From positions 2,170,001-2,234,000 of the forward strand of contig NZ_CP082923.1 of assembly GCF_019931575.1 (NCBI RefSeq): 64,000 nt of DNA. Reading direction: 5' to 3'. How positions within the stretch are numbered: the stretch's first letter is position 1; each line of letters opens with the position of its first letter. Both the position numbers and the translations under genes were made by a program. Positions 30,876 through 40,214 of this stretch are shown one piece after another. The notes beneath the pieces were generated by a model that saw only the letters and a list, made by a program, of their open reading frames with translations, had not been told where the DNA came from and searched no databases. Origin of the DNA: Caulobacter segnis. Its GTDB lineage: Bacteria; Pseudomonadota; Alphaproteobacteria; Caulobacterales; Caulobacteraceae.

Positions 30876-33110
30876 ATGCGTAAGACCACTCTTATGGGCG
30901 CGGCGTCGTTGTCGGCCTGCGCGATCGCCGCCGGCCTGTCGCTGGGCGTCGCGACAAGCGCCAGCGCCCAGACCGCCGCCGCACCGGTGACCGAGCTGGA
31001 CGCCCTGATCGTGACGGCGACCAAGCGGAACGAGAGCGTGCGCGACGTCGCCATCCCGATCAGCGCGGTCAGCGGCGCCGACCTGCAGAAGATCAACGCC
31101 AACAGCCTGGCCGACTACATCGTCCGCCTGCCGGGCGTGACCTTCAACGACTACCAGCCGGGCATCTCCGAGGTGGTGGTGCGCGGCATCTCGGCGACGA
31201 CCTATCACGAGCAGGGCCAGACCACGACGGGCTACTACCTGAACGAAGTGGTGGTGGTGGAGCCGGGCTTCCCGATCGGCATCCCCGATGTCGACACCTT
31301 CGACCTCGACCGCGTGGAAGTGCTACGCGGCCCGCAAGGCACGCTGTTCGGCTCCTCGACCCTGGGCGGCCTGGTGAACTACGTGGCCAAGACGGCCAAC
31401 ACCAGCCAGTACCAGGCGGCGGCCTCGGGCCTGCTGGGGACGACCAAGAACGCCGGCCAGGCCAACTACGCCATCAAGGCGATGGTCAACATCCCCATCG
31501 TCGAGGACAAGCTGGGCGTGCGCCTGACGGGTCTGCAGCGCTTCGACGCCGGCTTCCTGGACAACCCGGGCACCAAGGAGGACGGGGTCAACGATTTCCG
31601 CACTCGCGGCCTGCGCGGCTCGCTGGTGTTCACCCCGGCCGAAGGGACCAAGCTGACCTTCCTGTCGGCCTATCAGGACAGCCTGCTGGACGACCAGACC
31701 TACCTGTCGCACGACTACGTCCGGAACACCGCGCGCGCCGAGCCGCAGGAGACCGACTTCTGGCTCAACAGCCTGCGCCTGGACCAGGACGTCGGCTTCG
31801 CCGACCTGACCCTGTTGGGTTCGACCAACCACAAGACCAACACCACGACCTATTCCTATCCGTACGCCTACGTGACCGGCGTCACGACGGGCTCGGGTTC
31901 GGCCTACAGCACTGGCGCGGCCAAGGCCGACATCGACACCTTCGAAGGCCGCCTGGCTTCCAAGGAGGACGACCGCCTGAAGTGGCTGATCGGCGCCAGC
32001 TACATGCGCGCCAAGAAGTCCAGCGCCGACCGCATCTACCAGCCCGGCGCGGCCGCCTACATCAACGCCCACCCCGGCGACTTCGGCGGCTACAGCGGTT
32101 CGGTCCTGGCCCCGAACGACGCGATCTACGGCTACATCTCCGACACCCTGAACAAGGACTTCGGGATCTTCGGCGAGGTGTCCTACAAGTTCACGCCGCA
32201 GTGGGAGATCACCGTGGGCGGCCGTTACTACGACACCAAGAACACGGCCACGATCACCAACGCCGCCGGCAGCCTGGGCGCGGGCAGCTACTCGCCGACC
32301 GCCTCGAGCTTCGGCACTTCGCAGAAGGAAGACGGCTTCACGCCCAAGGTCACCCTGGCCTTCCGTCCGCAGAAGGGCGTCATGGCCTACGCCACCTATT
32401 CGCGCGGCTTCCGCGTGGGCGGCCCGAACCCGAACGCGGCGATCCTGGCGGGCATCCCGACCAGCTACGGCAGCGACACGGTCGACAACTACGAGGCCGG
32501 CCTGAAGACCACCTTGCTGGAGAACCGCCTGTCCCTGGACATCTCGGTCTTCCATCTGAAGTGGAAGGACATCCAGGCCCGCCTGTTCACCGCCGCGCCG
32601 TACTACTATTCGTACGTGACCAACGCCGGCTCGGCCAAGGTCGACGGCGTCGAGTTCGCCGGCCAGTTCAAGGTCAGCCAGCACATCGCCTTCAGCAACA
32701 GCACCACCTATCAGGAAGCCAAGCTGACGACGATGCTGCCCGACAGCTTCGCGGTCGGCGGCGGCTACGCGGCAGGCACGACCCTGCCGGGCTCGTCCAA
32801 GTGGTCGACCTCGAACACCCTGTCGTTCGAGTTCCCCGAGGTCTCGCTGCAGCCCACCTTCGAGGTCGCCCACCGCTACCTCTCGAAGGCGCCGGTGGCG
32901 TTCGGCAATCCGAACACGCGCGGTAACTTCAACATCTTCGACCTGCGGGCCTCGATCGCCCCGACCGACAAGATCCGGGTGCTGGGCTTCGTCAACAACT
33001 TCACCAACGAATACGGCATTCTCAACGCGCCGTTCACGGACCAAGCCGCTCCGGCCTATTCGATCGTGCGGCCGCGGACGGCGGGCGTGCGCGTGGACGT
33101 GACCTTCTAA
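30876..33110 (+). CDS. TonB-dependent receptor
   Basis: A 744-residue outer-membrane receptor: signal peptide ending TSASAQ, TonB-box-like LDALIVTATKR, plug motif VEVLRGPQGTLFGSST, and a beta-barrel ending in VRVDVTF (terminal Phe). The ATG at 30876 follows AAGGGGA. The next gene starts 20 bases after its stop, so both form an operon with a propeller-amidohydrolase fusion. The ligand is unknown, but receptors paired with such amidohydrolases are usually predicted to take up peptides or amide-containing compounds (inference). Confidence 0.93.
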   Translation: MRKTTLMGAASLSACAIAAGLSLGVATSASAQTAAAPVTELDALIVTATKRNESVRDVAIPISAVSGADLQKINANSLADYIVRLPGVTFNDYQPGISEVVVRGISATTYHEQGQTTTGYYLNEVVVVEPGFPIGIPDVDTFDLDRVEVLRGPQGTLFGSSTLGGLVNYVAKTANTSQYQAAASGLLGTTKNAGQANYAIKAMVNIPIVEDKLGVRLTGLQRFDAGFLDNPGTKEDGVNDFRTRGLRGSLVFTPAEGTKLTFLSAYQDSLLDDQTYLSHDYVRNTARAEPQETDFWLNSLRLDQDVGFADLTLLGSTNHKTNTTTYSYPYAYVTGVTTGSGSAYSTGAAKADIDTFEGRLASKEDDRLKWLIGASYMRAKKSSADRIYQPGAAAYINAHPGDFGGYSGSVLAPNDAIYGYISDTLNKDFGIFGEVSYKFTPQWEITVGGRYYDTKNTATITNAAGSLGAGSYSPTASSFGTSQKEDGFTPKVTLAFRPQKGVMAYATYSRGFRVGGPNPNAAILAGIPTSYGSDTVDNYEAGLKTTLLENRLSLDISVFHLKWKDIQARLFTAAPYYYSYVTNAGSAKVDGVEFAGQFKVSQHIAFSNSTTYQEAKLTTMLPDSFAVGGGYAAGTTLPGSSKWSTSNTLSFEFPEVSLQPTFEVAHRYLSKAPVAFGNPNTRGNFNIFDLRASIAPTDKIRVLGFVNNFTNEYGILNAPFTDQAAPAYSIVRPRTAGVRVDVTF

Positions 33111-33129
33111 CGACCGAGTAGCGAGTACC

Positions 33130-36100
33130 ATGCGGCGAACCCTTCAAGCTTCGAAAGCGGTTCGCCGCGCCCTCCTTCTGACGACGGCCGTGCTCGCTGC
33201 AACGGGGATGGCGTCCCAGTCGTCGGCGGCGACGCCGGCGCCCGGGCTCAGCCTGGCGCCGGCGCGCACGCTGGATCTGTCGCTGAGCGAGGCGACCTGG
33301 ATGCAGCCGGACGTCTCGCCCGATGGCAAGACGATCCTCTTCAACCTCCTGGGCGACATCTACGCGGTCGACGTCCTGGGCGGGCAGGCGCGGTCGGTGC
33401 TGACCGGCCAGGCCTTCGAGACCGCACCCGTCTATTCGCCCGATGGCAAGTCGATCGCCTTCGTCAGCGACCGTTCGGGCGTCACCAACCTGTGGATCGC
33501 CGACGCCGACGGCGGCCATCCGCGCCAGATCAGTCGCGAGGACAGGCTCACCGTCTTCGCCACGCCCGCCTGGGCCCCGGACGGCTCGGGCGTCTACGTC
33601 TCGCGCATGAAGCACCCGGTGCTGGCCTTCGAGTTGTGGCGTTTCCCGCTGGCCCAAAACGGGGAGGGCGGCGAGGGCAAGGTCATCGTGAAGGCCCAGC
33701 CGAACGGCGAGGACTGGGACAACCGCATCAACGCCATGGGCGCGGCGATCTCGGGCGATGGCCGCTACGCCTACTACGCCCGCAAGACCGGTCACACCTG
33801 GACCGAGAAGGCCCCGCCGAACTGGTCGATCGCCCGCCGCGACCTCAAGACCGACGCCGAGGACGTGATCATCCAGGGGCAGGGCGGGGCGATGAGCCCG
33901 GCCCTGTCGCACGACGGTCGCTTCATCGCCTATGCCAGCCGCTGGAAGAACCAGACCGGCCTGCGCCTGCGCGAGCTGGCGACCGGCGCCGACCGCTGGC
34001 TGGCCTTTCCGATTGATCATGACGGCCAGGAGCAAGGCTACTATGCCGGCTTGACGCCGCGCTTTTCCTTCACCGCCGACGACAAGGCGCTGATCGCCAG
34101 CGTCGAGGGCAAGCTGCGGCGCATCGATGTGGCCACCGGCGCGGCGACGCCGATCCCGTTCACGGTCCACGCCAAGGTCGACCTCGGACCCCTGACCCGC
34201 GTCAGCCAGGTCGAGGAGATCGGTCCGGTCCGCGCCCGCCTGATCCAGGCTCCCAGCGTCTCGCCGGACGGCAAGCGCTTCGCCTTCACGGCCCTGGGCG
34301 GCCTTTACGTCCAGGACCTGAAGCCGGGAAGCAAGCCGACGAAGGTGAAGGGCGCGCCGGACAAGGCGTTCCAGCCGCGCTGGTCGCCGGACGGCAAGGC
34401 GCTTGTCTTCGTCACCTGGGATCCCCGCGAGGGCGGGGCGATCTGGCGGGTTCCGGCGACGGGCGGCAAGGCCGCGCGCCTGACCGATGACGGCGCCTTC
34501 TACACCGAGCCGACCTTCTCGCCGGATGGTGCGGCGGTCGTGGCCCTGAAGTCCAGCCAATACGACCGACTGCGTCGCGCCAGCGAAGCCTCGCCGGAGT
34601 GGCCGACCGACATCGTGAAGCTACAGGCCGCCGGTGGGGCGCAGCAACTGGTGACCCACACCTCGGCCGCCCGCCTGCTGGCCTTCGGCGCCGATCCCAG
34701 GCGCGTGCGGTTCTATTCAGGCGCTGGCGTCCAGTCGGTCGCCGTGGACGACGGCGAGAAGCCGAAGGTCGAGTTCGTCGGTAAGACCCGCGCCTGGTCG
34801 CAATATGTCGGCGCCCAGGTCCCGGCCGAGGAGATCAAGCTCAACCCCGCCGGCGACAAGGCCATCGTCCGCACGGCGTCGGAGCTCTATCTGGTCGATG
34901 TCCCGACCGCGGCCGACGGCAAGACGCCCGAGGTCAATCTCGAGACGGCGACCTCAGGCGTCGTGAAGCTGACCCGGATCGGCGCGGATTTCTTCGACTG
35001 GGCTGATGGTGGCAAGTCCATCGTCTGGTCAGTTGGCGCGACCCTGCGGAAGATCGCCCTGGCCGATGTCGATCGCGCCTCGCCAGGCGCCAGCGAGGCC
35101 AAGGCCGTGGCGGTCAGCGCGCCGGTCGAGGTTCCGCGCGACACGCCCCAAGGCGCGATCGTGCTGCGCGGGGCCACGGTCGTCACCATGCGCGGCGACG
35201 AGGTGATCCCGAACGCCGACGTGGTCGTCTCGGGCAATCGCATCGTCTCGGTCGGCAAGGCGGGATCGGCGCCATTGCCCAAGGGGGCGGTGGTCCGTAA
35301 TGTTTCCGGCAAGGTGATCACCCCCGGCTTCATCGACGCCCACGCCCACTGGTTCGACATTCGCCGTCAGATCCAGGATCCGCAGCCCTGGTCATTCCTG
35401 GTCAGCCTTTCGTATGGCGTGACCAGCAGCCTGGATCCGCAGACCTTCACCAACGACCAGTTCGTCTACCAGGACATGGCCGACGCCGGTCTGACCCTGG
35501 CGCCGCGCCTCTACTCGACCGGGCCAGGGGTGTTCACCGCCAGCCGCATCGACTCTCAGGCCGAGGCCGAGGACGTGCTGCGCCGGTACCGGGACGACTA
35601 CCGGACGCGGAACATCAAGTCGTACATGGTCGGCGACCGCGCCCAGCGGCAGTACATGGTCGAGGCCGCCAAGGCCCTGGGCATGATGCCGACCACCGAG
35701 GGCGCATCCGACCTGAACCTCAATCTGACCCACGCCCTGGACGGTTTCTCGGGCAATGAGCACGCCCTGCCGGTGTCGCCGCTGCGCGAGGACGTCGTGC
35801 AACTGTTCGCCCAGTCGCGCACCAGCCTGGTGCCAACCCTGAACGTACTCTATGGCGGCGAGCCGCCGCTGTTCGACCTGATCATCACCCGCCGGCCGCA
35901 GGACGAGCCGCGCTTGAAGCGCTTCATGCCGCCGGGGATCATGGGGGCCAAGCTGGGCGACCGTCATTGGACGCCGCCGGAGAACATGTCCTACGCCAGC
36001 TTCGCCAGGGACGCCCTGGCCATCCAGCGCGCCGGCGGCGTCGTGGGTCTGGGCAGCCACAGCGAGGTCCAGGGCCTGGGCTTCGCCTGGGAGATGCAGC

Positions 36101-36393
36101 TGTTCGCCTCGGGCGGCGCGACGCCGCTGGAGACGATCCGCGCGGCGACCATGGGCTCGGCCGAGGCCATCGGCCGGACCCACGACATAGGCAGCCTGGA
36201 GCCCGGCAAGTTCGCCGACCTGCTGATCTTCGACGCCGATCCGCTGGCCGACATCGCCAATGTCGAGAAGCTGGGCCAGGTGATGAAGAACGGCCGGCTC
36301 TACGAGGCCGCGACGCTGGACGAGGTCTGGCCGGTCAAGCGGCCGCTGCCGAAGCAGTGGTTCGCCGACGAGGGGCCGACCGGCGCGAAGTAG
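33130..36393 (+). CDS. TolB-like beta-propeller/amidohydrolase fusion, exported
   Basis: A 1087-residue exported protein. After a signal peptide (about 1-34) come PD40/TolB-type propeller repeats (DVSPDGKTILF, YSPDGKSIAFVSD, WAPDGSGVY, PSVSPDGKRFAF, WSPDGKALVF, FSPDGAAVV) to about residue 660. An amidohydrolase follows: GKVITPGFIDAHAHW with H738 and H740 as metal ligands, and the C-terminal EPGKFADLLIFDADPL. Family members are presumed to act on peptide-like or cyclic amide substrates in the periplasm. It is the second gene of the TBDR operon. The stop codon abuts the opposing ACT gene stop (TAGCTA). Confidence 0.9.
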   Translation: MRRTLQASKAVRRALLLTTAVLAATGMASQSSAATPAPGLSLAPARTLDLSLSEATWMQPDVSPDGKTILFNLLGDIYAVDVLGGQARSVLTGQAFETAPVYSPDGKSIAFVSDRSGVTNLWIADADGGHPRQISREDRLTVFATPAWAPDGSGVYVSRMKHPVLAFELWRFPLAQNGEGGEGKVIVKAQPNGEDWDNRINAMGAAISGDGRYAYYARKTGHTWTEKAPPNWSIARRDLKTDAEDVIIQGQGGAMSPALSHDGRFIAYASRWKNQTGLRLRELATGADRWLAFPIDHDGQEQGYYAGLTPRFSFTADDKALIASVEGKLRRIDVATGAATPIPFTVHAKVDLGPLTRVSQVEEIGPVRARLIQAPSVSPDGKRFAFTALGGLYVQDLKPGSKPTKVKGAPDKAFQPRWSPDGKALVFVTWDPREGGAIWRVPATGGKAARLTDDGAFYTEPTFSPDGAAVVALKSSQYDRLRRASEASPEWPTDIVKLQAAGGAQQLVTHTSAARLLAFGADPRRVRFYSGAGVQSVAVDDGEKPKVEFVGKTRAWSQYVGAQVPAEEIKLNPAGDKAIVRTASELYLVDVPTAADGKTPEVNLETATSGVVKLTRIGADFFDWADGGKSIVWSVGATLRKIALADVDRASPGASEAKAVAVSAPVEVPRDTPQGAIVLRGATVVTMRGDEVIPNADVVVSGNRIVSVGKAGSAPLPKGAVVRNVSGKVITPGFIDAHAHWFDIRRQIQDPQPWSFLVSLSYGVTSSLDPQTFTNDQFVYQDMADAGLTLAPRLYSTGPGVFTASRIDSQAEAEDVLRRYRDDYRTRNIKSYMVGDRAQRQYMVEAAKALGMMPTTEGASDLNLNLTHALDGFSGNEHALPVSPLREDVVQLFAQSRTSLVPTLNVLYGGEPPLFDLIITRRPQDEPRLKRFMPPGIMGAKLGDRHWTPPENMSYASFARDALAIQRAGGVVGLGSHSEVQGLGFAWEMQLFASGGATPLETIRAATMGSAEAIGRTHDIGSLEPGKFADLLIFDADPLADIANVEKLGQVMKNGRLYEAATLDEVWPVKRPLPKQWFADEGPTGAK

Positions 36394-36912
36394 CTAGCCC
36401 GCCGGGCTGAGGGAGATGTCGACCATGATCTCGGCCGAGATCGCCTCCAGCGCCGCCTGGACGTCCTCGGCCTTGAGGTGGGCCGGTAGACGCAGAATCG
36501 CGTCCATGTGGAAGAGCGGAGCGCCGGAATGGGGTTCTACGCTGATGCGGGTGTCGAAAGCCTCGATATTGGCCTCGAGACCGCTGAGGGTTCCCGTCAC
36601 CTGATGGACGATGCCGGGGCGGTCCTGGCCGACCAGACTCAGGCGCACGGTGTCGCCTGTGGCATCCGCCGTCTCGACCGTGGGCGCGATCCGCACCTCC
36701 AGTCCCTGGGCGTCTACCTCGGCGACGGCCGCGCGCAGGCGCTCGACGTCGTCGGTCTCCAGTTCGACGAGGACGGATCCGACATAGAGGCCGCCCAGCC
36801 GGCTGAGATGGCTCTCCAGCCAGTTGCCGCCGGCCGACAGCACCGCGCGCGCCAAGGCCTGGGTCAGGCCCGGCCGGTCGCTTCCGATAACGCTCAGGAT
36901 CATGGTCGCCAT
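36394..36912 (-). CDS. ACT-domain regulatory protein (GcvR-like)
   Basis: A 172-residue protein with two tandem ACT domains: residues 1-75 (ILSVIGSDRPGLTQALA) and 85-165 (LSLVGQDRPGIVHQVTG). The repeated GxDRPG motif is the usual ligand-binding turn. GcvR, the closest known type, modulates glycine cleavage gene expression. I take the ATG at 36912; a TTG at 36946-36948 is less likely. It lies 45 bases after the YheO-type regulator gene on the same strand, so an amino-acid signal may be delivered to that regulator (inference). Confidence 0.85.
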   Translation of the reverse strand: MATMILSVIGSDRPGLTQALARAVLSAGGNWLESHLSRLGGLYVGSVLVELETDDVERLRAAVAEVDAQGLEVRIAPTVETADATGDTVRLSLVGQDRPGIVHQVTGTLSGLEANIEAFDTRISVEPHSGAPLFHMDAILRLPAHLKAEDVQAALEAISAEIMVDISLSPAG

Positions 36913-36957
36913 GGGCGCGAACGAGCCATGCCCGTCGGCCCCAGTCAATGCTCGGCG

Positions 36958-37653
36958 TCAGGACCGTTTGGCGCCGATCTCGTCCAGATAGTTGTAGATG
37001 GTGAACTTGGTGACCCCCAGGCGCGCGGCCACCCGTTCGACCGAGCCTCGGATCACGAACAGGCCGCGCTCGTGCATGATCGAGACGGCGGTCTTCTTCT
37101 CGGCCTTGGACATCCGTTCGACCGGGACGCCGGCGCCGTCGAGGGCCGAGACGATGATCTCCTCGATCAGGTCCTCGATATTGGTCTCGGCGCGCGGGGC
37201 GGGCAGGGGCGGCAGCACGGTCGGGATCAGCGCGCCCTGGATGTCGCGTTGAAGGCGCTCGATCGCGCCCATGTCGACGTTCACGCACAGCGCGGCCGCC
37301 GGCACGCCGTCGGCGTCGAACATGACGACCGAGGACGAGCGGAGCGACCGGCCGTCGCTGGCCTTGGACGTGTAGTTGGCGACGACGCGCACCTCGTTGG
37401 GATGGGCGGCGGCCTTGCTGGCCACGAGGGTGTCGAAGGCCTTGTCCTCGGCGGGGCCGGCGATAATCGCCGAGCCCACGTGGCGGCCGCTGACATGGCC
37501 GTTGATGATCTCGATGATCGAGGCCTCCGGTTGCCGCAGATTATGGACCACCACCTCGGTGTGCTGGTTCACGGCGCATTCCAGCGCCTTGGCCACGCCT
37601 TGGAGGACGCCCAGCAGGGCCTGTTCGTCGTGCACTGGAGCTGGATCCTTCAT
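36958..37653 (-). CDS. YheO-type PAS/helix-turn-helix regulator
   Basis: A 231-residue transcription factor. The N-terminal YheO-like PAS domain (about 15-125: NQHTEVVVHNLRQPEASIIEI) should bind a small ligand, and the C-terminal HTH (about 195-228: SVERVAARLGVTKFTIYNYL) binds DNA. Known members control D-amino acid or hydroxy-acid catabolism, among others. It is divergent from a TBDR-ornithine cyclodeaminase-peptidase operon. Two 15-bp palindromes in the shared 285-base promoter region (37688-37702 and 37834-37848) are its likely operators. Confidence 0.88.
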   Translation of the reverse strand: MKDPAPVHDEQALLGVLQGVAKALECAVNQHTEVVVHNLRQPEASIIEIINGHVSGRHVGSAIIAGPAEDKAFDTLVASKAAAHPNEVRVVANYTSKASDGRSLRSSSVVMFDADGVPAAALCVNVDMGAIERLQRDIQGALIPTVLPPLPAPRAETNIEDLIEEIIVSALDGAGVPVERMSKAEKKTAVSIMHERGLFVIRGSVERVAARLGVTKFTIYNYLDEIGAKRS

Positions 37654-37687
37654 GCGAGCATCTGGTCGGGCCGGCTGGCGCGACCCT

Positions 37688-37702
37688 TCAACGAAACGTT
37701 GA
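37688..37702. promoter_or_regulatory. Putative YheO-type operator, proximal site
   Basis: TCAACGAAACGTTGA is a perfect palindrome (6-bp arms, AAA centre) 35 bases upstream of the regulator start. It matches the second site at 13 of 15 positions and both differ only at the paired 6/10 positions. Confidence 0.66.
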
Positions 37703-37833
37703 TATTTAAACCTTGGCTTGGGGTTAACACGATCGGCGATCCCGGTCGATCGTTGACGGTATGCTCCGATTTTGGCCGCTAGTGACCGGATTCACAGCGA
37801 AAAATGATCGGGGTCAAAGCTTTGTTTTGTAGA

Positions 37834-37848
37834 TCAACAAAATGTTGA
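37834..37848. promoter_or_regulatory. Putative YheO-type operator, distal site
   Basis: TCAACAAAATGTTGA is a perfect palindrome with the same arms and AAA centre as the proximal site, 91 bases before the TBDR ATG. The symmetric A/T for G/C swap between sites is what selection on a dimer-binding operator would leave. Confidence 0.66.
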
Positions 37849-37938
37849 ATGCGTCTTCGTTCTGTTGCAAAGCTCCTGGCGAACATTGATCTCGGGGAGG
37901 CGGCGCTCGCGCCATTCTCCACGTCTAGGGGGATTGCG

Positions 37939-40212
37939 ATGCGCAACGGTTTGAAGCTTCTGCTGCTGGCGGGTTCGGGTGGCGCGTGCCTGTTGGCCGC
38001 TTCGGTGGTCCAGGCCCAGGAGGCCGCGAATGATGGGACGACGATGAGCGAGATCGTCGTGACCGCCCAGAAGAAGTCCGAGCGTTCGCTGGATGTGCCG
38101 GTGTCGGTGGCGACGGTGACCGGCGACAGCTTGGTGCAGCAGAACCTGGTGCAGCTGCGCGATTTCTATAACCGCGTGCCGGGCGTGTCGCTGAGCGGCG
38201 GCGGCACCGAGCAACGCGCCAACGGCGTGGCCATCCGTGGCGTCACCACCGGCGGCGGCACGGCCGCCACGGTCGCCTTCGTCCTCGATGACGTGCCGCT
38301 GACCTCGGGCGCGGCCTCGGCCCAGTCGCCGCTGATCGACATCGATCCGTCCGACCTGCAGCGGGTCGAGGTCCTGCGCGGCCCTCAGGGCACGCTGTAC
38401 GGCGCTTCCAGCCTGGGCGGTCTGGTGAAGTACGTGACGGTCGGCCCCGACGCTTCCCAGTTCAGCGGCCGCGTCGAGGCCGGCGCCAACAACATCGCCG
38501 GCGGCGGCCTGGGCTATTCACTGCGCGGCGCGGTCAACGTGCCGATCGTGGAGGACAAGGTGGCGCTGCGCGTGAGCGCCTTCACCCGCCGCGATCCGGC
38601 CTATCTCGACAACATCAACGCGACGGCCCAGGGCGTCGACGTCAACAAGAACCGCGTGAAGGGCGGTCGCGCCGCGCTGCTGATCAAGCCGACCGAAGCG
38701 TTCTCGCTGGACCTGTCGGCCGTGCGCCAGCGCGCCCACTTCTTCGGCAGCCCGCAGGTCCGCGTCTGTCCGTCCTGCGGCACAGGCGCCTTTGCCGGGA
38801 CGCCGACCTTCCAGCCGTATTTCGGCGACCTGACGCTGAACCTGGCGCCGACCAAGCGTGACGTCAGCTTCACGCTCTATCAGGGCCGCGCCAACCTGGA
38901 CCTGGGCTTCGCCGACCTGACCTCGATCAGCGCCTTCGATCGCGTGAAGTCGGCCTCGGATCTCGACCAGACCAACACCTTCCGCTTCCTGCTGTCGGCC
39001 TTTTCGGCCGCCGGGGGCAGCGTCTCGCTGATCAACGCCGACGAGACCGAGAAATTCAGCCAGGAAATCCGCCTGGCCTCGAAGTCGGACGGGCCGCTGG
39101 AGTGGCTGGTCGGCGGCTTCTACACCCACGAGAAGATCGCGGTGGATCAGGTCCTGGTCGTCCATTCCGTAGGCGGGACCAGCACCACGGCCTACACCTC
39201 GGCCGCGCCGGCCAAGTTCGAGGAAAAGTCGGTGTTCGCCGACGCGACCTATCACTTTACCCCGAAGTTCGACGTGCAAGTGGGCGCGCGCTATTCGTCC
39301 AACGATCAGGACAGCGGCTCGACGACGACGGTCGCCACGCCGGCCCAGCGCTTCTTCGGCCCCAGCTCGTCGGAGCCGACCTCGAAGTCCTCGGATGACG
39401 CCTTCACCTGGCTGTTCACGCCCCGCTACAAGATCTCGCCGGACACCATGGCCTATCTGCGGATCGCCACCGGCTATCGTCCGGGCGGTCCCAACAGCTC
39501 GGGCGTTACGGGCATCCCGCTGTCGTTCAAGTCCGACAGCGTGGTGAGCTACGAGGCGGGCCTGAAGGGCGTGCTGCCAGGCCTGAACGCCACCTACGAG
39601 GCGGCCCTGTTCCAGATCGACTGGGACGACATCCAACTGCTGACCACTGACGTCGTCTCGCAGTTCACCTACTATACGAACGGTTCGACCGCCCGCAGCC
39701 GGGGCGTCGAGCTTTCGGGGCGCTGGTCGCCGGTCCGCGGCTTCTCGATCGACGGGGCGATGACCTATCTTGACGCTAAGCTGACCGACGCCCTGCGTTC
39801 GCCCGCCGGCGCCTCGCCGATCTACGGTGCGAAGGGGGATCGCCTGCCGGGTTCGGCAAAGCTCTCGGCTAGCCTGTCGACCGAGTACGACTGGTCGATC
39901 GGCCATGGCTTTTCGGCCTTCGCCGGCGCCAGCCTGGCCTATGTAGGCGAGCGCTACGCCGAATTCGCCAACGTCCTGCCGACCACCACCGGCAACACGG
40001 CCTATGGCGCGCGGGTGAAGCTGCCCTCGTACACGACCGTCGATCTGCGCGCGGGCGTCTACAGCGACGACTGGCGCCTGACCGCCTACCTGAAGAACGT
40101 CGGCGACAAGCGCGGCGTCGTCGAAGCGACCACGCGGGGCGGCACCAGTTCGCCGCAGGCCATCTTCCTGCAGCCACGCACCGTGGGCGTTTCCGTGTCC
40201 CGCAGCTTCTAG
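37939..40212 (+). CDS. TonB-dependent receptor
   Basis: A 757-residue outer-membrane receptor. Signal peptide ends in SVVQAQ, TonB-box-like SEIVVTAQKK, plug motif VEVLRGPQGTLYGASSLGG, and barrel ending in VGVSVSRSF. The ATG at 37939 follows AGGGGGA, whereas the in-frame upstream ATG at 37849 does not suit a signal peptide. It begins a five-gene operon (2 bases to the ornithine cyclodeaminase-like gene, then overlaps). Probably imports a peptide or amino-acid derivative that is processed by the following enzymes. Confidence 0.94.
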   Translation: MRNGLKLLLLAGSGGACLLAASVVQAQEAANDGTTMSEIVVTAQKKSERSLDVPVSVATVTGDSLVQQNLVQLRDFYNRVPGVSLSGGGTEQRANGVAIRGVTTGGGTAATVAFVLDDVPLTSGAASAQSPLIDIDPSDLQRVEVLRGPQGTLYGASSLGGLVKYVTVGPDASQFSGRVEAGANNIAGGGLGYSLRGAVNVPIVEDKVALRVSAFTRRDPAYLDNINATAQGVDVNKNRVKGGRAALLIKPTEAFSLDLSAVRQRAHFFGSPQVRVCPSCGTGAFAGTPTFQPYFGDLTLNLAPTKRDVSFTLYQGRANLDLGFADLTSISAFDRVKSASDLDQTNTFRFLLSAFSAAGGSVSLINADETEKFSQEIRLASKSDGPLEWLVGGFYTHEKIAVDQVLVVHSVGGTSTTAYTSAAPAKFEEKSVFADATYHFTPKFDVQVGARYSSNDQDSGSTTTVATPAQRFFGPSSSEPTSKSSDDAFTWLFTPRYKISPDTMAYLRIATGYRPGGPNSSGVTGIPLSFKSDSVVSYEAGLKGVLPGLNATYEAALFQIDWDDIQLLTTDVVSQFTYYTNGSTARSRGVELSGRWSPVRGFSIDGAMTYLDAKLTDALRSPAGASPIYGAKGDRLPGSAKLSASLSTEYDWSIGHGFSAFAGASLAYVGERYAEFANVLPTTTGNTAYGARVKLPSYTTVDLRAGVYSDDWRLTAYLKNVGDKRGVVEATTRGGTSSPQAIFLQPRTVGVSVSRSF

Positions 40213-40214
40213 GC

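Noticed and set aside
31323-33131. A 602-codon minus-strand ORF opposite the TBDR at 30876
   Set aside because: Shadow frame with low complexity; no start site or domain.
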